64,000 bases of DNA from Actinoplanes sp. N902-109 (lineage in GTDB: Bacteria > Actinomycetota > Actinomycetes > Mycobacteriales > Micromonosporaceae). A program made the position numbers and the translations under genes. The number at the start of each line of letters is the position of its first letter. Position 1 is the stretch's first letter. Location of the stretch: NCBI RefSeq assembly GCF_000389965.1, contig NC_021191.1:3039501-3103500 (forward strand). Direction: 5' to 3'. The notes below the pieces were generated by a model. That model was not told where the DNA came from. It saw only the letters and a list, made by a program, of their open reading frames with translations, and ran no database searches. Below, in pieces: positions 36,009-44,685 of this stretch.

Positions 36009-39000
36009 ATGGATTTTCGCATGCTGGGGCCGCTCAGGATGATCGTCGGGCAGCGAGACGTCGGCCTCGGTGGCCCGAAGCAGCGGATCGTGCTCGGTCT
36101 TCTGGCGTTGCGCGTGAACAGGCCGGTCGGCGTCGACGAGCTGATGGACGACCTGTGGGACGAGGACGTCCCGGGGCGGCCACGCAAGACCTTGCAGGTC
36201 TACATTGCCCATCTGCGGCGCCTCATGGACGACCCCGGGCGCATCACCAGCGGGCCCTTCGGATACCGCCTCACCCTGAGCGACGACGAGTTCGACCTGC
36301 GGCGCTTCGAGATTCTGGTCGCGCGGGCCCGTGCCCTGGCGCCGGTCGACCCGGAGCCCGCGAGCCGTTGCTACCGCGAGGCGCTGGCGATCTGGACCGG
36401 TCCGGCCCTCGCCGACCTGCGGACCTGCCCGGCCCTGGTTCGCTACCTCCGACCGCTGGACGAGCTGCGCTGCGACGTCGCCGAGGAACACCTCGCGTTG
36501 CGGATCCGCCGCGGGGAGGCCACTGGTTGCCTCGCCGAGCTGCTGGAGTTGACGGCGGCCGACCCCCTGCGGGAACGGCCATGGGCGCTGCTGATGGAGG
36601 CGTACTACCGCACCGGGCGACAAAGCGACGCCCTGGCCACGTACCAGCGGGTGCGTGCCCTGCTCGCCGACGAGCTCGGCGTCGACCCGGGTCCTGAGCT
36701 GCGCCGGATGGAACGCAACATCCTGCGCCAGGATCCGGGGCTCCTGGTGTCCGCGCCGGACTCGTCTGCGGTTGTGAGCAGTGACGAGCGGCGACCGGCC
36801 GCCTTCGCCAGCTTCGCGATGGAGGCTTACGACCGGCTTGCCGACGGCCTCGACCCCGAGGATCTGATGACAGAGGTCGAAGCCTTCCGTACCCGGCTGG
36901 GTGGGATCGTCCAGCAGCACGGCGGGCGCGTGCACGCCGTGGACGACGGCCGGCTCCTGGCCTGCTTCGGCTATCCGACAGCGGGGGAGGACGATCTCCT
37001 GCAGGCCGTGCGGTCCGGGCTCGCCGCGGCCCGGTCGGGGATCGCCGTAGGGGTCGACACCGGATTGGCGCTCTTCCGGCCGGGCACCCCGGGCGGGGTC
37101 TTCGGTAACACACCCGCGGTGGCCACCCGGCTGCAGCGCGCCGCCGGCTCCGGTGAGGTCCGGCTCTCCGCTGCGGTGGCCGCTCTGATCGGCGGCACCT
37201 TCACCATCGAGGACCACGGCGACGGTACGTACACAGCGCTCGCCGAGCAGATCGCGCCGGCCGACAGCCTGGGTACGGGGCAGCTGTGGGGCCGAGCGAA
37301 GGAGCTGGCCCTGGTGCTGCGGGCCGCCACCACCGAGCCAGGCCCTGCCGTCGTACTCGTGTGGGGTGAGGCGGGTATCGGCAAGACGGCCCTGACCGGA
37401 GCCGCGCTGGCCGAGCTGAGCGACCGGTATGCCACTGCCACGACGATCGTGCTGCGCGGTGACCGGCACCGGCACGAGCAGGGCCTGCACCCCGTGGCGA
37501 CAGCCCTGGCCGCACGGTACAGCGACCCCTCGCAGCTGCGGCAGGAGCTCGGTGCAGCGCTGGACGAGCACACCCTGGCCATCCTTGACGAGCTGGCCGG
37601 CTGGGCCGCCGCCCCCGCCGCCCGGCAGCCCACCGGCGCCGCCCGCCGCCGCGCGGTGCTGGCCTGGTTGACCGCCCGTGCCACCGGCCGGCCGCCGCTG
37701 GTGGTGGTGTTCGAAGACCTGCACGACCTCGATCCGGAGACCCGGGAGCTGCTGGAGGAGCTGGCGGATGGCATGCACAACGGTGTTCTGCTGATCACCA
37801 GCCGCACCGACAGCCTGCCGCTGCGGCTCGCCGCCATCGCCCGGCGCGTCCGCCTCTTACCGCTCCAGCCCGCCGGCGCCCGAAGCCTCATCGTCCACGC
37901 GGCGGGGACCCGGCGTCTGCGCACGGCGACCATCAACGAGATCGTACGCCGGGCCGGCGGGCACCCTATGCACCTGCGCGAGCTCACCCTCGCTACGGTC
38001 GCCGCGGGGCCCGAAGCCCTCGGCGCGGTCGTGGCCCTGCCGACCTCCCTGCACGCGTCCCTGCTGGCGCGCCTGGACAGCTTGGGCCCGGCGAAGTCCT
38101 TGGCTCAGCGCTGCGCCGCGGTCCGCGCCCCGTTCGACCGGGCGCTCGCCGCCCGCCTCAGCGGCGACGAAGGCCGGGACCTCGCACTGCTGAATCAGGA
38201 ATTGGACGAGCTGGTGGCCGAAGGGGTGCTGGTTCGGACCGGCAGCAGGCACGGCGAGTGGTTCGTGTTCGCCCACGCGCTGCTGGAGGACTGCGCCTAC
38301 GCGTCGCTGTCCCGCTCGGTCCGTGTGGAGCTGCACCGGCGCATCGCCTCCTGGCCGGAGTCCGCCGAGTCGGAACAGCTGGCGTACCACCTCGCGGCCG
38401 CCGGTGACCTGGCCGGCGCCGCCGGACTGTGGACCCGGTCGGCCTACGAGCTGAACAGCTCGGCGCGCTGCGTCGAGGCGAGCACGTACGCGCGGCAGGC
38501 CCTGCACCTGCTCTCCCGGCTGCCGTCCGGCCCTGACCTCGACGGCATCGAGATGATGGCGAACGTCGTGCTCGCCACTTCCCTGATGATGACCGGCTTC
38601 GCCGACGCCGGAGTCCTGGCCGCGGCGACCCGCGCGCAGGAGGTCGCCCTCATGCTCGGCCGCACCGACGTGCGCTGCGGCACCAGCGGCATCATCATCT
38701 CCGCGCTGCAGGCCCTCGGCCGTTTCGACGAGGCCGCGCTGCACGGCGATCGGGTGCTCGCCGCCGTGGACCCGGCCGTGGGCGGCGTCTTCTACGAGTC
38801 GGTCCGGATGTACCACATCAGGACCCTGCTCTGGCTCGGCCGCCTGGACGACGCCGCGGTCGTCGCCGCGGCCGCCCCCGAGACGGTGGCTCAGCAGGAG
38901 GCCATCGCCGTCTTCGGAGTGGCGATCGTGACGGCGGTCCTGACCGCCAACGTGACCCTCGCCGCGCTGGCCGCCTTCACCCGCGACGAGCGGGACACCT

Positions 39001-39560
39001 GCGAGCAGCTGTTGCAGCAGGCAGCCGTGATCGCCGGCCCGCCCGAGGCCGTCGACTCGCTGTGTCTGCTCGACCTCACCCAAGCCGTCATCCGCCAGCT
39101 GTCCGGCGACGTCGAGGAAACCCACCGCCTGGCCGAGGCCGCCTTGGAACGCGCCATCGAACTCGGTAACGACCGCTGGTACGTCTGGTCCCAGGTGCTG
39201 CTCGGCTGGTCCATCTCCGCCGGCGGTAACCCGCACGAGGGACTCGCCATGATGCTCGAGGCCATCGATCACAGCGGCGAGTCCCTGCGGCTGCTGCCCT
39301 ACTTCAACACCGTGGCCGCCACGGGTGAGCTGGCCCTCGGCCGCCCCGCCGACGCCCTGGCCCGCCTGCTGAGCGCCATCGACCTTGCCGAGCGCACCGG
39401 CGAACGACTGCTGCTGCCCTACACCCACCTGATGACCGCCGAGGCCGAAACCGCAGCGGGTCTGCCTCCGCAGGCGGCCGCCATCCACCTCCAGCGGGCC
39501 CACGCCCTCGCTGAGCAGCAGGGCCAGCACTGGTTCCTGAACACCTCAGCCATTCTTTAA
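36009..39560 (+). CDS. Giant SARP regulator with degenerate cyclase, AAA ATPase and TPR region
   Basis: About 1183 residues. 1-95: SARP winged helix (MLGPLRMIVGQRDVGLGG); 100-250: BTAD; about 263-407: a class III nucleotidyl-cyclase-like domain (GLDPEDLMTEVEAF, VDDGRLLACFGYPTAGEDD, VATRLQRAAGSGEVRLS). About 440-700: AAA/STAND ATPase with P-loop WGEAGIGKTAL near 452; 750-1183: TPR-like helices. In the cyclase part the first metal Asp (normally in a LFADxxGxT strand) and the transition-state Asn before the Arg are missing, so it is probably a pseudo-enzyme. The start is uncertain (ATG 35988 and GTG 35964 also in frame). It lies just upstream of the SGNH gene and the three-gene operon. Confidence 0.85.
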   Translation: MDFRMLGPLRMIVGQRDVGLGGPKQRIVLGLLALRVNRPVGVDELMDDLWDEDVPGRPRKTLQVYIAHLRRLMDDPGRITSGPFGYRLTLSDDEFDLRRFEILVARARALAPVDPEPASRCYREALAIWTGPALADLRTCPALVRYLRPLDELRCDVAEEHLALRIRRGEATGCLAELLELTAADPLRERPWALLMEAYYRTGRQSDALATYQRVRALLADELGVDPGPELRRMERNILRQDPGLLVSAPDSSAVVSSDERRPAAFASFAMEAYDRLADGLDPEDLMTEVEAFRTRLGGIVQQHGGRVHAVDDGRLLACFGYPTAGEDDLLQAVRSGLAAARSGIAVGVDTGLALFRPGTPGGVFGNTPAVATRLQRAAGSGEVRLSAAVAALIGGTFTIEDHGDGTYTALAEQIAPADSLGTGQLWGRAKELALVLRAATTEPGPAVVLVWGEAGIGKTALTGAALAELSDRYATATTIVLRGDRHRHEQGLHPVATALAARYSDPSQLRQELGAALDEHTLAILDELAGWAAAPAARQPTGAARRRAVLAWLTARATGRPPLVVVFEDLHDLDPETRELLEELADGMHNGVLLITSRTDSLPLRLAAIARRVRLLPLQPAGARSLIVHAAGTRRLRTATINEIVRRAGGHPMHLRELTLATVAAGPEALGAVVALPTSLHASLLARLDSLGPAKSLAQRCAAVRAPFDRALAARLSGDEGRDLALLNQELDELVAEGVLVRTGSRHGEWFVFAHALLEDCAYASLSRSVRVELHRRIASWPESAESEQLAYHLAAAGDLAGAAGLWTRSAYELNSSARCVEASTYARQALHLLSRLPSGPDLDGIEMMANVVLATSLMMTGFADAGVLAAATRAQEVALMLGRTDVRCGTSGIIISALQALGRFDEAALHGDRVLAAVDPAVGGVFYESVRMYHIRTLLWLGRLDDAAVVAAAAPETVAQQEAIAVFGVAIVTAVLTANVTLAALAAFTRDERDTCEQLLQQAAVIAGPPEAVDSLCLLDLTQAVIRQLSGDVEETHRLAEAALERAIELGNDRWYVWSQVLLGWSISAGGNPHEGLAMMLEAIDHSGESLRLLPYFNTVAATGELALGRPADALARLLSAIDLAERTGERLLLPYTHLMTAEAETAAGLPPQAAAIHLQRAHALAEQQGQHWFLNTSAIL

Positions 39561-39600
39561 CCACGCCCCGCAACGGTGGTCGTAACCGGAATCCCGGTCA
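39546..39600 (+). promoter_or_regulatory. Upstream element shared with the three-gene operon (copy 1)
   Basis: TCAGCCATTCTTTAACC at 39546-39562 overlaps the stop of the SARP gene and differs at only two of 17 positions from 41524-41540. The following stretch up to CCCGGTCA is also alignable with the second copy. It lies 75 bases before the SGNH start, a normal promoter distance. Confidence 0.5.
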
Positions 39601-39637
39601 GGATCACTCACCCACGTCTGGTCGAAGGGGATCAGTC

Positions 39638-41518
39638 ATGCGGAACAAGGGGTATGGACTGCTCGCCACGGCCGTGGCGGTGGCCTGCGCGACAACAATG
39701 CCGGGCGCCGTGCCGTCGGCGGCCGCAGCCACCGAAAGCCTGCCGACGGCGCTGGTCACGATGGGGGACAGCTTCATCTCCGGCGAGGCCGGCCGGTGGC
39801 AGGGCAACAGCTACAACTACATCCAGTCGAACGGCACCGATCGCGGCGCCGCGGTCTACGGCGGCACCTACGGCCGCTGCGACCGCTCCGACTCCGCCGA
39901 GGCTCCCAGCAGCGGGATCCTGACGACGCAGATCAACATCGCCTGCTCGGGCGCGACGACCGAGAACATCTTCCGCGCGTCCCAGGGCGGCAAGCCCTTC
40001 AAGGGCGAACGGCCCCAGGCGGACCAGCTCGCCGAGCTCGCCCGCGCCTACGACGTACGCGTGATCGCCCTGTCCATCGGTGGGAACGACCTCGGCTTCT
40101 CCAGCATCATCGAGCGCTGCATCACGGACTGGACCGCGCGCATCGGGGCGTGCAAGACAGCGCAGCAGCAGGCTGTCGACAGCCGGATGCGCCAGACCCG
40201 CCCGGATGTTGTGAAGGCCGTCCGCGAGATCCAGGCGACGATGCTGGCGGCCGGTAAGCAGCGGGGCGACTACCGCATCATCCTGCAGTCCGCACCGTCA
40301 CCCATCCCGCGCGCCCGGGAGAACCGGTACCCGCAAAGCGGCTTCAAACGGCTGAACGAGGGCGGCTGCCCCTTCTACGACGCGGACCTGGACTGGGCCC
40401 GCGACAGCCTCACCGACCAGATCGCCGACATGCAGCAGGCAATCGCCGAGGAAACCGGCGCCGACTTCCTCGACCTGCGTGACGCGCTGCAGGACCGTGA
40501 GGTCTGCTCAGTGCACGCCGTGCAGGCCACCAAGACCGTCGGGCCCTCGCCGAGCACCAGCGAGTGGGCGCGCTACGTGGTGTCCGGCTTCGTCCTGGGC
40601 CTGCGACAGGAGTCCTTCCACCCCAACTACTACGCCCAGCTGGCTCTCGGCAGATGCCTCGCCCTGCTCGCCGGCAACACCGACCTGGGGCGCACCTCCT
40701 GCCACAACGTTCCCGGGCAGGGCCCCGAGGCTATGTACCTGGTGAGCCCCAGCCTCAGCTACATCGAGACGGCCGGCAACACCGCGAACGGCAAGGTGCA
40801 GGTCTATCTGGCCTCCCGGGACTCGGGCTATCAGCGCTTGTACCTGCAGAGCAGCACCGCCTTCGGCAGCGAGGCCGACGGCACCTGGCAACTCATGCCG
40901 AACGAGGACCTCGCGTACATCAAGACCCGCAACACCGCGAGCGGCCACGTCGAGGTCCACATCGCCTCGCGCGCTTCCGGTTACACCGACATCGCGCTGT
41001 CTTCGACCTCGGCGTTCAGGAACGAGAACGACGGGGTCTGGCAGCTCATGCCGAACGAGGACCTCGTCTACATCAAGACCCGCAACACCGGCAGCGGCCG
41101 TACGGAGGTCCACATCGCCTCCCGCGCCTCGGGTTACCAATCCTTCGTGCTGCAGACGGCCACGGCTTTCCGTAGTGAGACCGACGGCTCCTGGCAGCTG
41201 TTGCCGAACGGGGACCTCGCCTACATCAAGACCCGCAACACCGGCACCGGCCGCGTGGAAGTGCACATCGTCTCCCGCGCCTCGGCCTATCAGGACTTCA
41301 TCCAACAGACGGGAACTGTCTTCCTGCCCGAGGACAACGGCTCCTGGCAGCTGCTGCCGAACGAGGACCTCGCCTACATCAAGACCCGTGACACCGGCAG
41401 CGGCCGTACGGAGGTCCACATCGCCTCCCGCGCCTCCGGCTACCAGGCGTTCAGCCTGCAGACCCCCACGGTCTTCGCCGCCGAGGACAACGGCCGGTGG
41501 GCGCTGCTCGCCCCCTGA
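39638..41518 (+). CDS. Secreted SGNH/GDSL hydrolase with five C-terminal repeats
   Basis: A 626-residue secreted protein: a signal peptide (1-31), then an SGNH hydrolase domain to about 365 with MGDSFISGE (Ser45), IGGNDLGF (Asn150) and ESFHPNYYAQ (His328), resembling actinobacterial lipase/esterases of the SCO lipase type. Residues 367-621 are five exact 51-residue repeats (consensus QLMPNEDLAYIKTRNT, EVHIASRASGY, ending DGxW). Five W-containing repeats of about 50 residues recall five-bladed beta-propeller lectins such as tachylectin-2. GAAGGGGA precedes the ATG. It lies upstream of the pore-former-like operon and shares its leader sequence. Confidence 0.85.
   Translation: MRNKGYGLLATAVAVACATTMPGAVPSAAAATESLPTALVTMGDSFISGEAGRWQGNSYNYIQSNGTDRGAAVYGGTYGRCDRSDSAEAPSSGILTTQINIACSGATTENIFRASQGGKPFKGERPQADQLAELARAYDVRVIALSIGGNDLGFSSIIERCITDWTARIGACKTAQQQAVDSRMRQTRPDVVKAVREIQATMLAAGKQRGDYRIILQSAPSPIPRARENRYPQSGFKRLNEGGCPFYDADLDWARDSLTDQIADMQQAIAEETGADFLDLRDALQDREVCSVHAVQATKTVGPSPSTSEWARYVVSGFVLGLRQESFHPNYYAQLALGRCLALLAGNTDLGRTSCHNVPGQGPEAMYLVSPSLSYIETAGNTANGKVQVYLASRDSGYQRLYLQSSTAFGSEADGTWQLMPNEDLAYIKTRNTASGHVEVHIASRASGYTDIALSSTSAFRNENDGVWQLMPNEDLVYIKTRNTGSGRTEVHIASRASGYQSFVLQTATAFRSETDGSWQLLPNGDLAYIKTRNTGTGRVEVHIVSRASAYQDFIQQTGTVFLPEDNGSWQLLPNEDLAYIKTRDTGSGRTEVHIASRASGYQAFSLQTPTVFAAEDNGRWALLAP
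40736..41500 (+). repeat. Five 153-bp in-frame tandem repeats
   Basis: Units at 40736-40888, 40889-41041, 41042-41194, 41195-41347 and 41348-41500, each encoding 51 residues and ending in Trp. Units 2-5 are most alike, including at the DNA level (GAACGAGGACCTCGC-type blocks); unit 1 is the most diverged. Confidence 0.9.
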
Positions 41519-41523
41519 CCGGT

Positions 41524-41583
41524 TCAGCCATTTCTTAACCGCTCACCCCGACGCTCGGATGGTGACCGGTCCCACCGGTCACC
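41524..41583 (+). promoter_or_regulatory. Shared upstream element (copy 2) and palindrome before the operon
   Basis: TCAGCCATTTCTTAACC at 41524-41540 matches the element before the SGNH gene. GGTGACCGGT-CCC-ACCGGTCACC at 41561-41583 is a perfect 10-bp inverted repeat ending 19 bases before the first ATG. It may be an operator, or a hairpin in the leader acting as terminator of the SGNH gene. Confidence 0.55.
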
Positions 41584-41602
41584 ACCCGAAAGGAGAACCA
41601 TC

Positions 41603-42697
41603 ATGACGACCCTGCTCACCACAAGTACCCCCACCGTGCCATCGCCCGGCACGCTGACCGAAGCCACTACCGCGGTGACCGCCGCGAAGATCACGGTTGA
41701 CGCCTACGCCAACGCCGTCATCAACCAGCCGGCGCTGCACCTGGACAAGCTGCCCGATCTCGCCGGGCATCTGACGACCGCGCAGGGCAACGCCACGACC
41801 TGGGTGGAGCACACCTCGCCCGAGCTGGTCAACCGGATCACCGATGTGATCGGCTTCGGCGACATCTGGGCGGCCTTCATGCCCACCGTGCGGCAGAAGG
41901 TCAAGCACGGCAAGAAGGCCGACGTGGTCCAGCTGTTGCAGATCATGCGCGACAACCACCTGCAGCCGCTGGAACAGGCGGCGAAAGACTCGGCCGCGGC
42001 TGTCTCCTCACTGGGCGTCGCCTTCGCCGCGGACGACGGCAACTTCACCACGGACCTGCAGCTCGGCACGTCGGTCTACGAGGGCGACCAAGGCGTCATC
42101 GCGCAGCTGCAGAAGGCCAACAGCGACCTGCAGAACTCGATGAGCCACATGATGACCCTGATGGCCGGGTCAGCGACGGCCATCGTGGTGGGCGGCCTCA
42201 TCGTGGCGGTGGGGGCGCTTGCGGAGATCCCGACCGCCGGTGCCTCCACCGTCGTGGTCGCCGCCGGTGTCGTCGTCGCCGGGGCCGGCATCGCCGGTGT
42301 GGTGACCGGGGCTGTCGAATACAACAAGGAACTCAAGCACTATCGCGAGAACCTGACGACCATCGCCCAGGACCAGGCCGAGATGGGCGTGCTGACCGCG
42401 ATGCAGGGCCAGATCTCCAGCCTCGCCGCCGCCAACGAGCAGGCGCAGAACGCCCTGCAGACGCTGGCGAACTCCTGGACCACCGTCAAGGGGTACTTCG
42501 ACAACATGATCAAAGACATCAACGGCGGAATCTCGGAGTATGTCGTGGTCCTCGAGGAACTGAAGGCAGCTGACCTGCAGTGGTCCCGCCTGACCGCCAC
42601 GGCGGCTGCACTCGCCAACAATCTCGGCGTCAGCCACGTCCAGGTTGACACCGCCCAGCCCACCCAGGCTGTTGTCACCGACACGGCCGCGGCATGA
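41603..42697 (+). CDS. HBL/NHE/Cry6-like alpha-helical pore-forming protein, subunit 1
   Basis: A 364-residue almost all-helical protein. Long helices flank a hydrophobic, glycine-rich hairpin at residues 185-238 (SATAIVVGGLIVAVGALAE then STVVVAAGVVVAGAGI), the hydrophobic head of ClyA-superfamily toxins. The C-terminal NALQTLANSWTTVKGYFDNM matches the conserved LxxLxxxWxxV helix of Bacillus HBL/NHE and Vibrio MakA-type proteins. No Sec signal is present. AAAGGAG precedes the ATG. First of three overlapping genes; multi-part members assemble on membranes in order. Family assignment is strong; the biological target is unknown. Confidence 0.82.
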   Translation: MTTLLTTSTPTVPSPGTLTEATTAVTAAKITVDAYANAVINQPALHLDKLPDLAGHLTTAQGNATTWVEHTSPELVNRITDVIGFGDIWAAFMPTVRQKVKHGKKADVVQLLQIMRDNHLQPLEQAAKDSAAAVSSLGVAFAADDGNFTTDLQLGTSVYEGDQGVIAQLQKANSDLQNSMSHMMTLMAGSATAIVVGGLIVAVGALAEIPTAGASTVVVAAGVVVAGAGIAGVVTGAVEYNKELKHYRENLTTIAQDQAEMGVLTAMQGQISSLAAANEQAQNALQTLANSWTTVKGYFDNMIKDINGGISEYVVVLEELKAADLQWSRLTATAAALANNLGVSHVQVDTAQPTQAVVTDTAAA

Positions 42698-43632
42698 GCA
42701 GCGCACTCGCCGAGCCCACCAGCGCCGGTTGCGTCGCGGGCGAGGGCCTGGCGTCCTCGATCCGCTATCTCCAGACGGGGCTGCAGGCGGTAACGAGCGC
42801 GGCGGAACAGATCCTGGCCTGCCCGCCGCCCGGCGACGCACCCGGTGTGCCCGGCGTAGCGGTGCACACCCAGCAGGTCCGCGACAACGCCGGATGCTTC
42901 CTCGATGCGCTGCAACCGAGGCTGACCACGCAGATCGAGGCGACGACGTCCTGGAGCGGTCCAGCCGCGGACTCGCTGCAGCAGATCGTCACCGCCGTCT
43001 GCGCCAACGACGGCCCCACGGCCACCGCCGTACTCGGAGAACTGACGGCACGGGCTGCCCAGCTGTCGGCGGCGGCGGCGGAGCTGTCCGACCCGCTGTC
43101 CGCCTTCGACATCGCGTCAGATCGCTCTGCCGGCGCGCTCGCCCAGGACATCACCATGGTGCAACAACAAAGCGCCACGGACACCGCAGACCAGGCGATG
43201 CTCGCCCAGCAAGCCGCCTCCCTGCGCTCCCGCATCAAGCAAGATCACAAATGGGAGCTGCTCGGCTGGCTGGCCGGTCCACTCGGCCACCTGGCCGCGC
43301 AGGAAATCGGCTCCCTCGTCACGAAAGAGTCCGAGCTCCAGGCCCAGATCACCCGGCTCGAGCAGGATGCGTCGGCGGACGCCGCGGCGCTGCAACAGCT
43401 CGCTGCGGTCACCGACCCGCTGCGCCTGCTGAGCCAAGGCGCCCAGCATCTCGCCGTCGGTTCCCAAGGCCTGCAGAACTCCTGGGCGGTGCTCATCGGG
43501 CTGCTCTCCAACCTCGATACGGCTCTGCGCTGCACCACAACCGACCCGCCGATCGCCTTCGTCCCCGACCTCATCACAGCGATCCGCGCCCTGCGCCGGC
43601 TGTCCGACCCAGAACAGGAAACCGCCGCATGA
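42694..43632 (+). CDS. Helical partner protein, subunit 2 of the putative tripartite pore former
   Basis: A 312-residue protein, predicted mainly long helices rich in Ala/Gln/Leu (LTARAAQLSAAAAELSDPLS, SELQAQITRLEQDASADAAA). A short apolar segment at 188-209 (LLGWLAGPLGHLAAQEIGSL) sits between helices where subunit 1 has its large hairpin. The C-terminal HLAVGSQGLQNSWAVLIGLL resembles the conserved Trp helix of the family. The start overlaps the previous stop (ATGA) and its own stop overlaps the next start. No signal peptide. It would correspond to the non-inserting subunits of HBL/NHE/Ahl systems. Confidence 0.65.
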   Translation: MSSALAEPTSAGCVAGEGLASSIRYLQTGLQAVTSAAEQILACPPPGDAPGVPGVAVHTQQVRDNAGCFLDALQPRLTTQIEATTSWSGPAADSLQQIVTAVCANDGPTATAVLGELTARAAQLSAAAAELSDPLSAFDIASDRSAGALAQDITMVQQQSATDTADQAMLAQQAASLRSRIKQDHKWELLGWLAGPLGHLAAQEIGSLVTKESELQAQITRLEQDASADAAALQQLAAVTDPLRLLSQGAQHLAVGSQGLQNSWAVLIGLLSNLDTALRCTTTDPPIAFVPDLITAIRALRRLSDPEQETAA

Positions 43633-44672
43633 TCGCCGTAGCGCCATTGCAGAGACTGGAACCGGCCGTACGGGAGGGATTCGCCGCCTACCTGCGGATG
43701 TCCGGCGACGCCACCGCCATCGTCAATCAGCAGAACCTGAGCCTCGCTCTTGTCCCCACCCTTGCCGAGGACCAGGCTCTCGCCCGCGCGCACGCAGCAG
43801 ACTGTGTAGTGACGCGGGCTCCGCAGATGCTCGTGGCACTGACCGCGGTGGCCGGCTACGCCGACACCGTCCAGGCTTTCACCCCCGCCTTGAGCAGGGA
43901 GGCGGACGTGGTGGACGCCGGCGGCGACCCACGGCGCCTGCTCGTGCTGCTCGGCGCTCTCCGACGGCAACTGAGCGTCGAAATCAGCGACCTCGCTGCC
44001 ACCGCCGACAGCTTCGGCGTCTTCAACCAGAGCGCGGCCGACGACGTCACCCGTTTCCGGCAGCTCTCCCGAGGCGTTCCCGCGGCCTACGGCCTTGAAC
44101 TCGCCCGCCTCCAGGAACGGCTCGACACCCTGCGGCAACGGTTGGAGGACGACAACAAGACGATCACCGGCGCCGCCGCAGCGCTTTTGCCCGGCCTCGC
44201 CGCATTGGGCCTCGCTGCGGGCGCGGTTGTGCTCAGCGCCGGAACCGCGATGGTCAGCATGGCGAACGCCAAGGTCGTCATCCAGAAGGGATACGAGATG
44301 ACCAAGGGAGTCGTCGACGAGGTCGACAAGGCCATGGCGGATTCCACCGCCGCCATCGCCGAGTATCGGCAGGTCCTGACCGAGGCCACGGACGATCAGC
44401 TACAGCTCGCAGCGTTCACCACCGTCGCGGGCAACGTGACCCGGCTCGACGGCACGACCGCTCAGACGGTCGCGGCCCTCAACCGGATGTCCACCGGCTG
44501 GCAGGACGAGGACAGCTATCTGTGCTGGCTCGCCGCGCTCGGCCAGGACCCGCATCCGGCTGAGGTCAGGGCCGCGACCGACGTCTTCACCACACGCTGG
44601 GAGACGCTGTCGTCCGACACCGCCGCCCTGCTGGCCGCGGCCGTCCCCTTCACCGTGGACACGGACGGCTGA
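43629..44672 (+). CDS. Helical protein, subunit 3 of the putative tripartite pore former
   Basis: A 347-residue protein with the layout of subunit 1 in smaller form: N-terminal helices, a long coil (ARLQERLDTLRQRLEDDNKT), a hydrophobic head at 180-211 (AAAALLPGLAALGLAAGAVV), then an amphipathic helix pair and VAALNRMSTGWQDEDSYLCW, matching the LxxLxxxW helix. The ATG overlaps the stop of subunit 2. No signal peptide. The gene ends 13 bases before a strong terminator, closing the operon. Confidence 0.68.
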   Translation: MIAVAPLQRLEPAVREGFAAYLRMSGDATAIVNQQNLSLALVPTLAEDQALARAHAADCVVTRAPQMLVALTAVAGYADTVQAFTPALSREADVVDAGGDPRRLLVLLGALRRQLSVEISDLAATADSFGVFNQSAADDVTRFRQLSRGVPAAYGLELARLQERLDTLRQRLEDDNKTITGAAAALLPGLAALGLAAGAVVLSAGTAMVSMANAKVVIQKGYEMTKGVVDEVDKAMADSTAAIAEYRQVLTEATDDQLQLAAFTTVAGNVTRLDGTTAQTVAALNRMSTGWQDEDSYLCWLAALGQDPHPAEVRAATDVFTTRWETLSSDTAALLAAAVPFTVDTDG

Positions 44673-44685
44673 CCGCATCCGCCTG

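Noticed and set aside
37857..39530. 557-codon minus-strand frame inside the giant SARP gene
   Set aside because: Antisense of the TPR region; no start signal, no domain.
40736..41500. Regular repeats considered as a CRISPR or an integrated array
   Set aside because: 153-bp units are in frame, without spacers, and encode a periodic protein domain.
42645..43628. Extended plus-strand frame leading into subunit 3
   Set aside because: The Arg/His/Pro-rich sequence before MIAVAPLQ is the out-of-frame reading of subunit 2; the ATGA overlap gives the real start.
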